Origin: Chondromyces crocatus
GTDB lineage: Bacteria > Myxococcota_A > Polyangia > Polyangiales > Polyangiaceae
Length of the DNA stretch: 64,000 nucleotides
Reading direction: 5' to 3'
Assembly: GCF_001189295.1 (NCBI RefSeq)
Contig: NZ_CP012159.1
Coordinates: 8,726,501 to 8,790,500, forward strand
The stretch's first letter is position 1, and the number at the start of each line of letters is the position of its first letter. This document shows, one piece after another, positions 31,644 through 39,381 of the stretch. The position numbers were made by a program, and so were the translations under genes. The notes below the pieces were generated by a model. That model ran no database searches, was not told the origin of the DNA, and saw only the letters and a list, made by a program, of their open reading frames with translations.

Positions 31644-32684
31644 ATGTCACTCCGAGTCCCTTTCGTCTCCGTCAGTCTCTGCGCCGCCGCTCTGCTGGCA
31701 GCGGGCTGTAGCTCCAGAAAATCGGAGCGCCCCGACTGCAGCAAGCCCGAGGTGTTCTGCGTCGGCCTCGTGACCGACGTGGGCAAGGTGGACGACAAGT
31801 CGTTCAACCAGTCGGCCTGGGAGGGGGTGCAGCGTGCGAAGCGAGAGCTGGGCGCTACCGTGCAGTTCATCGAGACCACGGACGCCAAGGACTACGCCAA
31901 GAACATCGGGACCTTCGCCGAGGACCACTACGATGTGGTCGTCACCGTCGGTTACGCGCTCGCCGAGGCCACGCAGACGGCCGCAGCGCGGTTTCCTTCG
32001 GTCGCGTTCATCGGCGTCGACCAGCTCCAGCCACCCGGCCTGGGTACGTCGAACCTGGCCAGCCTCGTCTTCGCCGAGGATCGAGCGGGTTTCCTCGTGG
32101 GGGCGCTGGCGGCGATGACCACGAAAAGCGGGAAGCTGGGCGCGGTTCTGGCGACGGACGCCGTGCCGCCCGTGTGGCGCTACGGCGAGGGCTACCGCGC
32201 AGGTGCGAAGCACGTGAGGCCCGACGTGGATCTCAGCGTCGTCTACCACAACGACGTGGGCATCGATCGAACCTTCACCGATCCGGAGTGGGGCAAGACG
32301 ACGGCGATCTCGATGATCGACAAGGGGGTGGACGTCGTCTTCGGCGCGGGTGGAAAGACAGGGAATGGCGCCTTGCTCGGCGCAGCGGAGAAGGGCGCGT
32401 ATGCCATCGGTGTAGACACCGATCAGTACGCCACGGTCCCCGAGGCGCAGAAGGTGATGCTGAGCAGCGCCATGAAGCGCCTCGATGAGGGCACCTTCGA
32501 TCTGCTGAAGCTCGCCAAGGAGGGGAAGGTGCAAGCAGGCAACCACCTGGGCAAGGCGACCTACGCCCCCTTCCACGACACGGAAAGCAAGGTTCCGGCC
32601 GAGGTGAAGGCTCGCCTGGAGGCGCTCGAGAAGAGCCTCGACGACGGCTCGCTGAAGACGGGCGTGCCCCCGACGAAACCCTGA
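31644..32684 (+). CDS. BMP-family (basic membrane protein / nucleoside-type) substrate-binding lipoprotein
   Basis: 346 residues. Lipoprotein signal ending LLAAGC (Cys 22), then the BMP/Med fold: VGLVTDVGKVDDKSFNQSAWEG at the N-terminus (family hallmark), YDVVVTVGYALAEAT, VAFIGVDQ, DVVFGAGGKTGNGALLGA and YAIGVDTDQY. Such proteins bind nucleosides or related ligands for ABC importers. No permease or ATPase gene lies nearby, so the transporter must be encoded elsewhere, or the protein serves as a sensor. The C-terminal helix is rich in Lys and Glu. Confidence 0.92.
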   Translation: MSLRVPFVSVSLCAAALLAAGCSSRKSERPDCSKPEVFCVGLVTDVGKVDDKSFNQSAWEGVQRAKRELGATVQFIETTDAKDYAKNIGTFAEDHYDVVVTVGYALAEATQTAAARFPSVAFIGVDQLQPPGLGTSNLASLVFAEDRAGFLVGALAAMTTKSGKLGAVLATDAVPPVWRYGEGYRAGAKHVRPDVDLSVVYHNDVGIDRTFTDPEWGKTTAISMIDKGVDVVFGAGGKTGNGALLGAAEKGAYAIGVDTDQYATVPEAQKVMLSSAMKRLDEGTFDLLKLAKEGKVQAGNHLGKATYAPFHDTESKVPAEVKARLEALEKSLDDGSLKTGVPPTKP

Positions 32685-32826
32685 CGTCCAGCCAGTCCCC
32701 TGGCCAGTCCGTGACGGCCGCGCGCCGGGGCGGGTGGGAAGCGCCCACCCAGAAGGCTGCTCTCCCGCATGCGATGTCCGGTCACCCTCCTTTACAATCC
32801 TCCAGATCCAGGGCAAAGGACCGAGC

Positions 32827-34119
32827 ATGGCGGTAGCAGCCAGAACGACATCGGCGTTCGACGCGGAGGTCGCGCGCGCCGTCGAGGCGGTCGGCGCCAG
32901 CGCCTCGGATTCGCTGATCGACGGCCTCACGGATCCGATCGGCGCAGCCCGAGCGCTCAGCGAGCGAGGCGCGAAGCCCCCCTTGCTGCGCGCCGTGCCA
33001 GCCCTTGGGACCGGATCCGAGGGATACGGGCCCACGCCTGCTGACTCTGTCTGGATTCGGCCGAGCGGGAGTTCCATCCGCATCGCGCCGTTGCGTCTCG
33101 ACGCGGGCGGCAAGGCGGAGACTGCCGAGGTGGCGCGCGTCGCGATCACCTCACGGCAGCTCTCCTGCTGTGAGTCGCCGGCGTGTAACCGGCAGCGCAC
33201 CCACCTCTCGGCGTGGGTCGTCCTCGCAGGAGGCTCAGCGGACGGCGCTCGGACGCCGCGTGATCGCTGGCTCGTCGCGGAGGTACGGAGCCTGGACGCC
33301 GCCCGCGCCGAGGCCCAGGTCGAGGCCTTCGCCGCCAGGCTCGCCCGGGTACTCGGTGTCCCTCTGGAGACCGCACATGGGACCGAGCCGGCCGACGCCA
33401 TCGCCCACCGCGCGGTGCCAGAGCGCGACGGCGACCGCGAGACCGTCGACGACCACCCGCCGCCAGGGGTGGCGGACCTTGCGCGCTTCGTGCTGCGCAC
33501 CGAGGGTGACTACCTCGTCCTCCGCGACCACGCGAGCATCGGCCCCCGCACCACGGCCCCCCGCAATGTGACCATCGGCTCGCTCCTGCTCGCGGTCTCC
33601 GTGCCACTGTGGATCCAGGTCGCCCGCAGCCTCTCCGCAGGCCAGAACGGTCTCGCCATCGGCCTGGGCGCCTCGGCGATGCTCATCTCCCTCACGGCCT
33701 ATGCGTTCCTCGGCGTGGCCCGCTTCGCCGTGAAATATGTGGCGCTCTCCAGCCCGCTGTTCTGGCTCGCGAAGGACCGGATCGTCGTCGCGCCATGGGT
33801 GAGCCGGGTGGGCGGCATCGATCTGAAGCCAGAGGGTCGCTTCGGTGCAGGGATTCCTCTGGGTGAGCTCAACGGGGTCCATGTGCGCGCCGCGGCCGGG
33901 AGCTGGGCGGTGGAACTCGACACCGAGCACGGCCCCATCGACGTCGTCGCCGCGCCCACGGAGCAGGTCGCGCGGCACCTTGCCGTGATCGTCTCGCGTG
34001 CTGCCGCCTCGGTGCGTCACCCGGGAGGCCCGTCGCTGAAGCAACGGCTGCGCGCTCGCGCCCGCCAGCAGGCCGAGGCCCACGGCGGGAGCGCAGCCCG
34101 CGGCGCTGCGGCGCGCTAG
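32827..34119 (+). CDS. Predicted membrane protein of unknown function
   Basis: 430 residues. A soluble N-terminal half with a short Cys-rich motif (SCCESPACNRQR, about 113-125), then two hydrophobic helices at about 240-305 (IGSLLLAVSVPLWIQV; AIGLGASAMLISLTAYAFLG) and a C-terminal cytoplasmic-looking domain ending in a basic tail (LKQRLRARARQQ). No recognised family. The ATG at 32827 has AAAGGA about 6 nt upstream; earlier in-frame codons lack a ribosome site. It follows the BMP gene by 142 bp on the same strand. Confidence 0.7.
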   Translation: MAVAARTTSAFDAEVARAVEAVGASASDSLIDGLTDPIGAARALSERGAKPPLLRAVPALGTGSEGYGPTPADSVWIRPSGSSIRIAPLRLDAGGKAETAEVARVAITSRQLSCCESPACNRQRTHLSAWVVLAGGSADGARTPRDRWLVAEVRSLDAARAEAQVEAFAARLARVLGVPLETAHGTEPADAIAHRAVPERDGDRETVDDHPPPGVADLARFVLRTEGDYLVLRDHASIGPRTTAPRNVTIGSLLLAVSVPLWIQVARSLSAGQNGLAIGLGASAMLISLTAYAFLGVARFAVKYVALSSPLFWLAKDRIVVAPWVSRVGGIDLKPEGRFGAGIPLGELNGVHVRAAAGSWAVELDTEHGPIDVVAAPTEQVARHLAVIVSRAAASVRHPGGPSLKQRLRARARQQAEAHGGSAARGAAAR

Positions 34120-34309
34120 CCTCAAGCGTCGCCGGCAACGACGCGCTGACTCTCGCAGCGCGCGCTCTCCAGCGTGCAGGCTCACGCTCGGCGCGCGGAC
34201 AGAGGCATGTCGACATCTGCGGCACCTCCCAGCTGATGCCTTCGCGGCATCTTCTCACGTTACATTCCTCTGTCACCCTGAACCCACCTCCTGTCCAAGG
34301 AGCATCTCC

Positions 34310-34903
34310 ATGATCCGCAAGATCCTCGCTGCCGCTGCCCCCCTCGCCATCGCGCTCGCGTCCTTTCCAGGGGACAGCGCCGCATCGAACTACCCGCCCG
34401 ACTACGACTTCTGCAGCCGCGTCGACACGGCCTCCTCGGGCCCGTTCGACATCATCCGGGATCATGTGGACGTCACACGCCACATGAAGCTCACGATCAG
34501 CTACGACGGGTATCTGCGTGACCACTTCGCCGACGACGAGATCAACATCTACATCCGGCTGAACGGGAACGACGCGTTCGTCGCGGCAAACGCCGGCGTG
34601 AACGACGATGCGTACGTCTTCCTCGACTCCGGCCCCCGCGGCTGTTTCTGGTGCAGCGCGGGCAGCTACAACCAGAACCCTGCCTGTGAGGGGGTCGAGC
34701 ACGCGCCCTACTCCGGAGGGCGTTACGTGTGCAGCGATCCCACCCCGACCGAGGAGCATGTGTTCTTCTGGGCGTTCGGCGAACAGGGGCAGCTCAACGC
34801 GTGGGACATCGAGGTCGCCGCAGAAGCCAACGGCTGGTGGGACAGCAACTACGGCGCCAACTACAGCGTGCGCCTGGAGCCCACCAGCTGCTTCGGCAAC
34901 TGA
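34310..34903 (+). CDS. Small secreted six-cysteine protein
   Basis: 197 residues. A Sec signal, MIRKILAAAAPLAIALASFPGDSAAS, without a lipobox Cys. The mature part (about 170 residues) has six Cys (DFC, RGC, FWC, PAC, YVC, TSC), enough for three disulfides, and many aromatic residues; it appears to be mostly beta. The spacing does not match a family I know. The ATG at 34310 follows AAGGAG (34297-34302) by 7 nt. Intergenic DNA on both sides suggests a single-gene transcript. Possibly a secreted binding or predation factor; this is a guess. Confidence 0.72.
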   Translation: MIRKILAAAAPLAIALASFPGDSAASNYPPDYDFCSRVDTASSGPFDIIRDHVDVTRHMKLTISYDGYLRDHFADDEINIYIRLNGNDAFVAANAGVNDDAYVFLDSGPRGCFWCSAGSYNQNPACEGVEHAPYSGGRYVCSDPTPTEEHVFFWAFGEQGQLNAWDIEVAAEANGWWDSNYGANYSVRLEPTSCFGN

Positions 34904-35011
34904 AGCGCTGACAGCCCCTCACGGCCTCCAAGAGGGCGCACCACGGCCGCGCGTCACGGGACGCGCCGCACGCTCTCCGCCCTCACCCAGCGCTCGAGGC
35001 CCTCACCACTG

Positions 35012-36160
35012 TCAGCCCCCACGCGGGGCGCTCACCGCCCGGAGCAGCAGCTCTCCGGCGCGCTCCACGTCCTCTTCGGTGGTCCCTCGCCCCAGGCTCA
35101 GGCGGATGGCGCACACGGCATCCTCTGCGGCGATCCCCATGGCCGTCAGCACGTCGGAAGGCTTCGCGACGCCTGCGTGACAGGCGCTGCCCGTCGTGAA
35201 CGCCAGCTCTTCGCAGAGGCGGGTGGCGAGCGTGGCTCCTTGCACGCCCGGAAAGCGACCGTTCGTGGTGTTCGGAAGCCGCGACGCGCCGGCTCCGTGG
35301 ACGACGAAGCCCGCCGCACCGAGCCGCTGCTCCAGGGTGTCGCGGAGGCCTTGCTGTCGCTTCGCCTCTTCGTCGAGTCCCTCCAAGGCCATACCGCAGG
35401 CCTCACCGAGTCCCACGATCCCGGGGACGTTCTCCGTCCCTGGCCTCAGGCCGCGCTCGTGACCCGCGCCCACCAGCAGCGGCTGGATGGTCACGCCGCG
35501 TCGCACGTAGAGCGCTCCCACGCCCTTGGGTGCATACAATTTGTGTCCTGCCAGCGAGAGGAGGTCCACGCCGAGCGCGTTCACATCGACCGGAATCTTG
35601 CCCACGGCCTGCGCCGCGTCGACGTGCAACAGGGCGCCGTGAGCCCTGGCGAGCGCCGCGATCTCGGCCACGGGCTGGAGGACGCCCGTCTCGTTCTGGG
35701 CGAGGAGCAGGCTCACCAGAACGGGCGGTGTGCGCATCGCGTCGAGCGCAGCGGACACGTGGTCGGCCTCCACGCACCCGTCCGGGGTCGGCGCGACGCG
35801 CGTCACCTGCACCCCCGCGGCTTCCAGTGCGCGCGACGGCGCCTGGGTGGCCGGATGCTCGATGGTCGTGGTGACCAGTCCGCCTCCGTTGGTCCCGGGG
35901 AGCACGCCGCGCAGGGCAAGGTTGCTTGCCTCGGTGCCACCGCTGGTGAAGACGATTTCTTCAGGCTCCGCGCCGATCAGCCGGGCTACCTGGATGCGCG
36001 CGCGCTCCACCATGTCCCGCGCTCGACGCGCATAGGGGTGAGCGGCGCTCGGGTTGCCAAAGCCCTCTTCGAGGGCCCGGAGCACCGCGGCGCGGACACG
36101 CGGCGGGACGGGGGTGGAGGCGTTGTAGTCGAAATAGAGTGGGTGGCCGGTGCGGTTCAA
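35012..36160 (-). CDS. Cysteine desulfurase (NifS/IscS type)
   Basis: 382 residues. PLP enzyme converting cysteine to alanine and donating persulfide sulfur for iron-sulfur clusters or thiolation. LYFDYNASTPVPP opens the fold; FTSGGTEASNLAL; HVDAAQAVGKIPVDV (His and Asp contacting PLP); the PLP Lys in LAGHKLYAPKG (about 207); the active Cys in TGSACHAG (about 327). The TTG at 36160 is the only start that gives the family N-terminus. An in-frame ATG at 36331 would add 57 residues (MSCPHEQCLGAVLW...) with poor codon bias and no ribosome site. No scaffold gene (iscU) is adjacent, so sulfur may go to another acceptor. Confidence 0.92.
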   Translation of the reverse strand: MNRTGHPLYFDYNASTPVPPRVRAAVLRALEEGFGNPSAAHPYARRARDMVERARIQVARLIGAEPEEIVFTSGGTEASNLALRGVLPGTNGGGLVTTTIEHPATQAPSRALEAAGVQVTRVAPTPDGCVEADHVSAALDAMRTPPVLVSLLLAQNETGVLQPVAEIAALARAHGALLHVDAAQAVGKIPVDVNALGVDLLSLAGHKLYAPKGVGALYVRRGVTIQPLLVGAGHERGLRPGTENVPGIVGLGEACGMALEGLDEEAKRQQGLRDTLEQRLGAAGFVVHGAGASRLPNTTNGRFPGVQGATLATRLCEELAFTTGSACHAGVAKPSDVLTAMGIAAEDAVCAIRLSLGRGTTEEDVERAGELLLRAVSAPRGG

Positions 36161-36407
36161 GGCATTGGCTCGGATGCAAAGGCAGGCAGGAGGGATTCTG
36201 CCCGCTCCCCGAGCGCTGCGTAAGGGGACGACCACCCCTTCCCTCCGAATCGGCACGGCCAGCGTCTTGCAATGAGACGGGCGATCCGACCAGAGCACAG
36301 CGCCGAGGCACTGCTCGTGGGGGCAGGACATGCAAGCCGGTCGCGCGACGGGCCGTCCGTGCGGAAGACGGTGTCGTCCGTCGCGTGCCGTCCGTCGTGG
36401 CGGGCCG

Positions 36408-37559
36408 TCAGTTCGGAAGGATGATTCCACCCGGGGTGCGAGTGCCTTGCACCCTCGGGGCCACGCCAGGCAGAGAGAAATCGACATCGCCTGGCTTGAT
36501 GATGCGCGGCGGCTGGATACGGGGGCTCTGGCCTGGAAGCAGGATGGTCCCCTGGCCGCCCGTGGGGCTGGCGACCCGCGGTGGTGGCGCGGGGAGGAGC
36601 AGGCCGCCGTCGGTTCTGCGCATGCCAGGAGGCGCGTTGGGCACCAGGAGACCCGACGCCCGCTGGGTGGTTCCGGCGGGCGCCGTGGGCACGAGCAGGC
36701 CGGCATCGTTCCGCATGTAGCCCGGGGGAGGCTGTGGGGTGCGGACCGTCGAAGCAGGCGTCGCCTGCGGACGCATCCGGAGGAAATCCCGGCCCGTCTT
36801 CACCGCCGCAGCACCGCCGAAGATCAGCTTTCCGTACTGGTAATACTGGTTGTCCGCGAGGCTGGTGCCGCTGACCGCCTTGTCGAAGGCGTAGAGACCG
36901 ATCGAGCCGAGGTCGTTCCAGTTCTGTCGCCAGAAGGAGGGCTTCAGGAGGTTGCGGGCGAGAAGCCTGAGGCCGCCCCTGGCGAGGCCGGCCGCGCTCC
37001 CGAGGAGCGAGACCACATCGAGCGTGTTGCTGATCCAGGTGAACCACCACGGGTCGTCCGGTGACTTGATCTCGAGGACCTGCACCGAGGGACCGCCGTA
37101 GATGACGGACGGGCATCCCTCCTTGATCTTCCCGTTGCACTCGGTCTTCTCTTCGACCCGTGCGGCAGGCTCGTCGTTGATCGTGATGGTGGCGCACCCC
37201 GACGCGATCCGCTTGCCTGGATGGCAGTTGACGGGATCGCGGACCCGGGCAGCCTGCAACATCATGCTGCCAACGGTCACGTTCGGAGAGCCACGTTCTA
37301 TGTCACCTGCGTTTTTATTGAAGAACCCGCCTATGAACCTGCCGATGTCTCTGCCAAAAGCACCGCACGTCGCCACGGTGCCCGCCGCCATGAGCACGGG
37401 CACGACGGCGAGCGCCATCCCGCCGGAGAACACGACGGCTGCGACGATCGCAGCGCCGATCGCGAGCCCGATGGCTGCGCCGACGATCGCACCGAACAGG
37501 CCTCGATCGTGCTCGATCGGGTCGACCATGTGGCGGGCAGCTTGACCCATCGCGCTCAT
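36408..37559 (-). CDS. PAAR-domain T6SS cargo with N-terminal hydrophobic helices and Pro-rich tail
   Basis: 383 residues. The N-terminus (AARHMVDPIEH) resembles the prePAAR motif AARxxDxxxH with one extra residue. It is followed by Gly/Ala-rich hydrophobic helices (about 20-75) and a PAAR domain (about 85-165: RGSPNVTVGS; CHPGKRIASGCATITINDEPAAR). This prePAAR-TM-PAAR layout is typical of Eag-dependent type VI effectors. The middle (170-260) is hydrophobic or aromatic, and the rest is Pro-rich with repeated GLLVP phrases. No known toxin domain is visible, so it is either a new effector or a structural tip. Last gene of the vgrG operon; two DcrB-family chaperone candidates lie directly upstream. 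ATG at 37559 with GAGAGGA upstream. Confidence 0.82.
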   Translation of the reverse strand: MSAMGQAARHMVDPIEHDRGLFGAIVGAAIGLAIGAAIVAAVVFSGGMALAVVPVLMAAGTVATCGAFGRDIGRFIGGFFNKNAGDIERGSPNVTVGSMMLQAARVRDPVNCHPGKRIASGCATITINDEPAARVEEKTECNGKIKEGCPSVIYGGPSVQVLEIKSPDDPWWFTWISNTLDVVSLLGSAAGLARGGLRLLARNLLKPSFWRQNWNDLGSIGLYAFDKAVSGTSLADNQYYQYGKLIFGGAAAVKTGRDFLRMRPQATPASTVRTPQPPPGYMRNDAGLLVPTAPAGTTQRASGLLVPNAPPGMRRTDGGLLLPAPPPRVASPTGGQGTILLPGQSPRIQPPRIIKPGDVDFSLPGVAPRVQGTRTPGGIILPN

Positions 37560-37575
37560 CTCGTCGTCCTCTCGC

Positions 37576-38004
37576 TCAGGTGTCTTCGGCGTCGCGAATG
37601 GTGATCGTCGCACGCAGCCGCTGGAACAGCGCGTCGATGTGCTCCCCGGCCTTCACCGGGCCGAGGACACCGACGGTCACCAGCTTCTCGCCCACAATCA
37701 GCGTCACCGCGTGCTGGTAGAGGTGCGCATCCTCGTCGCGGTAGCGCATCCCCAGCTCGACGGCTGCGCGCCCGGCCACGAGCACCTCTTCTTCGAGGAT
37801 CAGCTCGAAGGCCGCGAGCCTCCGGCGCAAATCCACGAGGCGCGCGGTATGCAGGTCTTTCAAGGTGCGCTGCTCGGTGGGCTCGCGCTGCACCACCACC
37901 CGGGTCACCCCCTCGGGGCTGCTGTACTCCAGGGATGTGACCGAGCGATCCAGCCAGCTCGCTGGCACATCGAAGCGCGCTTCGTCCGTTTCGTAGGCCG
38001 CCAT
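37576..38004 (-). CDS. DcrB/DUF1795-family protein, candidate Eag chaperone
   Basis: 142 residues. MAAYETDEARFDVPASWLDRSV, VTRVVVQREP and the helical TARLVDLRRRLAAF fit the DcrB/DUF1795 fold. In type VI clusters this family (Eag) holds the hydrophobic helices of PAAR effectors before loading on VgrG. It lies directly upstream of the PAAR gene (16 bp), the expected place. The ATG at 38004 has AGAGG 5 nt upstream. It is a paralogue of the preceding gene. Confidence 0.82.
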   Translation of the reverse strand: MAAYETDEARFDVPASWLDRSVTSLEYSSPEGVTRVVVQREPTEQRTLKDLHTARLVDLRRRLAAFELILEEEVLVAGRAAVELGMRYRDEDAHLYQHAVTLIVGEKLVTVGVLGPVKAGEHIDALFQRLRATITIRDAEDT

Positions 38005-38006
38005 GA

Positions 38007-38423
38007 TCACCTCTTGCGAAACTTGATGCTGTCGGCGAGCGACTCGACCGCTCGGTCACAAAACGACTGGTGAGCGCGCTTCGTCGTGACGGTCATGGTG
38101 AGCAGCGTCCCGTAGTAGGAGACGAAAACCTGGCGCGCGTAGAGAAGGATCTTGTTCGCCGCGGTGGTGGTACGGACCTCGCGCGCGGCGAGCCCGCCCA
38201 TGGTGCGCTCTCGCTGCCCGGTCACCTTGCTCCCGGGCACCTGCTTCAGCATCGCCTCCAGTACCTGAGACACCTGCGTCGCGAGGGGCGCGTCTGTCCG
38301 CGGCTCCCGCGTGATCACCAAACTGATCGCGGGCTCTCCCGTCGGGGAGAGCACGGTCAGGGAGCGGTCGTCGAAGCCCTCGGGCACCTCGAAGCTGATC
38401 TCGTCGGTGTGGTAGATCGGCAT
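38007..38423 (-). CDS. DcrB/DUF1795-family protein, second copy
   Basis: 138 residues. MPIYHTDEISFEVPEGFDDRSLTVL parallels the downstream paralogue, and VITREPRTDAPLATQVSQVLEAMLKQ continues the same fold. Only 4 bp follow the ATPase stop, and 2 bp separate it from the next gene. Two DcrB-type proteins may serve the two hydrophobic segments of one PAAR cargo, or form a heterodimer. ATG at 38423 with GGGGTGA 5 nt upstream. Confidence 0.8.
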   Translation of the reverse strand: MPIYHTDEISFEVPEGFDDRSLTVLSPTGEPAISLVITREPRTDAPLATQVSQVLEAMLKQVPGSKVTGQRERTMGGLAAREVRTTTAANKILLYARQVFVSYYGTLLTMTVTTKRAHQSFCDRAVESLADSIKFRKR

Positions 38424-38427
38424 CGGT

Positions 38428-39381
38428 TCACCCCAGTTGCACGACGAGATCACGTGGGACCATTCCGATCACCGCTGGCGAGCGGGTCGCGACCACGAGC
38501 TGGTTGTCCTCTTCGAGCGAGAGCAGGCCCTCCACGAACTCGCGCGCCTCCGTGTCGGAACGGTGCAGTTCCGGCGTGTCGACGAGGACCACAGAGTTCC
38601 GGATGCCGTTGCGTACGAACGACGCCGCGAACAGCAGCGCGTCGAGCTCTCCGTCTGAGAGCTGGGTCAGGCCCAGCGCACGCCCCGCTTTGTCCTGGAA
38701 GCCAGGAAACACGCCGTCGCCGACGCGGTAGAGGCCAGCGAGCTTCTTGGTCGAGCAGAGCTTGGCGAAGGCGGCGGTGACCCGCCCTGGCTGGCGCGGC
38801 TGACCTTCAGCGTCGACGTCGAGCCCGAGCCCGGCAGCGACGATGTACTTCACGAGGGCGCTGAACTTGCCGTCGTCGCGGGTCAGCCGCAGTGCCCGCT
38901 CCGCCAGCCCTCCGGAGAGCTGCGTCGCGTCCACTGGCTGCCCGGGGTTCATGCGGCGCGTCGCGTGGAAGTATTCGATCTTCGACGACGCCGGATCGAG
39001 CGAGTATTCCCCGAGCACGGCGGAGAGGGCGGGGTCGTTCACCGGCGGGGTCAAAGAGCCCCCGAACATCGCCTCGCTCTCCAGCGTGGGCACCCCGAGC
39101 CCGGTGCGCCCCCGTTCGGCGTCCGACAGCTCCCAGACGATCTTGACCTTCGCCGCCCCGGCACCAGGGCGCACGTACGTGGTGTCGGGACGCATCGGAC
39201 CGTAGGCGGCCACCTTCTCCTTGCCAGCGATGATCGCCTCGAGCAGCGAGGTCTTGCCTGACCCCGTGGCACCAGTCACCACCACCAGCGACCCTGCCCG
39301 CCCATTGCTGGGATCGATGAACGGAAATGCCTTGTCGGGGAGGCCGCGGAACCCGTCCACGCTGACGCGCTGAACCTTCAT
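38428..39381 (-). CDS. AAA/ABC-type ATPase in the vgrG operon
   Basis: 317 residues. Walker A is TGATGSGKTS (about 35-44); the ABC-like signature LSDGELDAL is about 20 residues before the Walker B VVLVDTPELH (about 263-273). The layout matches AAA_15/AAA_21-type (OLD/RecF-like) ATPases. After the Walker B Asp these proteins usually have Glu (DEPE); here it is Thr (DTPE), so hydrolysis may be slow. The ATG overlaps the vgrG stop (ATGA), giving strict coupling to VgrG synthesis. Not a usual T6SS component: ClpV is much larger and different. It may handle cargo loading, act as a toxin, or regulate firing. Confidence 0.8.
   Translation of the reverse strand: MKVQRVSVDGFRGLPDKAFPFIDPSNGRAGSLVVVTGATGSGKTSLLEAIIAGKEKVAAYGPMRPDTTYVRPGAGAAKVKIVWELSDAERGRTGLGVPTLESEAMFGGSLTPPVNDPALSAVLGEYSLDPASSKIEYFHATRRMNPGQPVDATQLSGGLAERALRLTRDDGKFSALVKYIVAAGLGLDVDAEGQPRQPGRVTAAFAKLCSTKKLAGLYRVGDGVFPGFQDKAGRALGLTQLSDGELDALLFAASFVRNGIRNSVVLVDTPELHRSDTEAREFVEGLLSLEEDNQLVVATRSPAVIGMVPRDLVVQLG

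Noticed and set aside
36161..36331. 57-residue N-terminal extension of the cysteine desulfurase (ATG at 36331)
   Set aside because: No ribosome site, poor codon bias for this genome, and the family begins at LYFDYNAST; the TTG at 36160 fits better, though the extension has two Cys and is worth a check.
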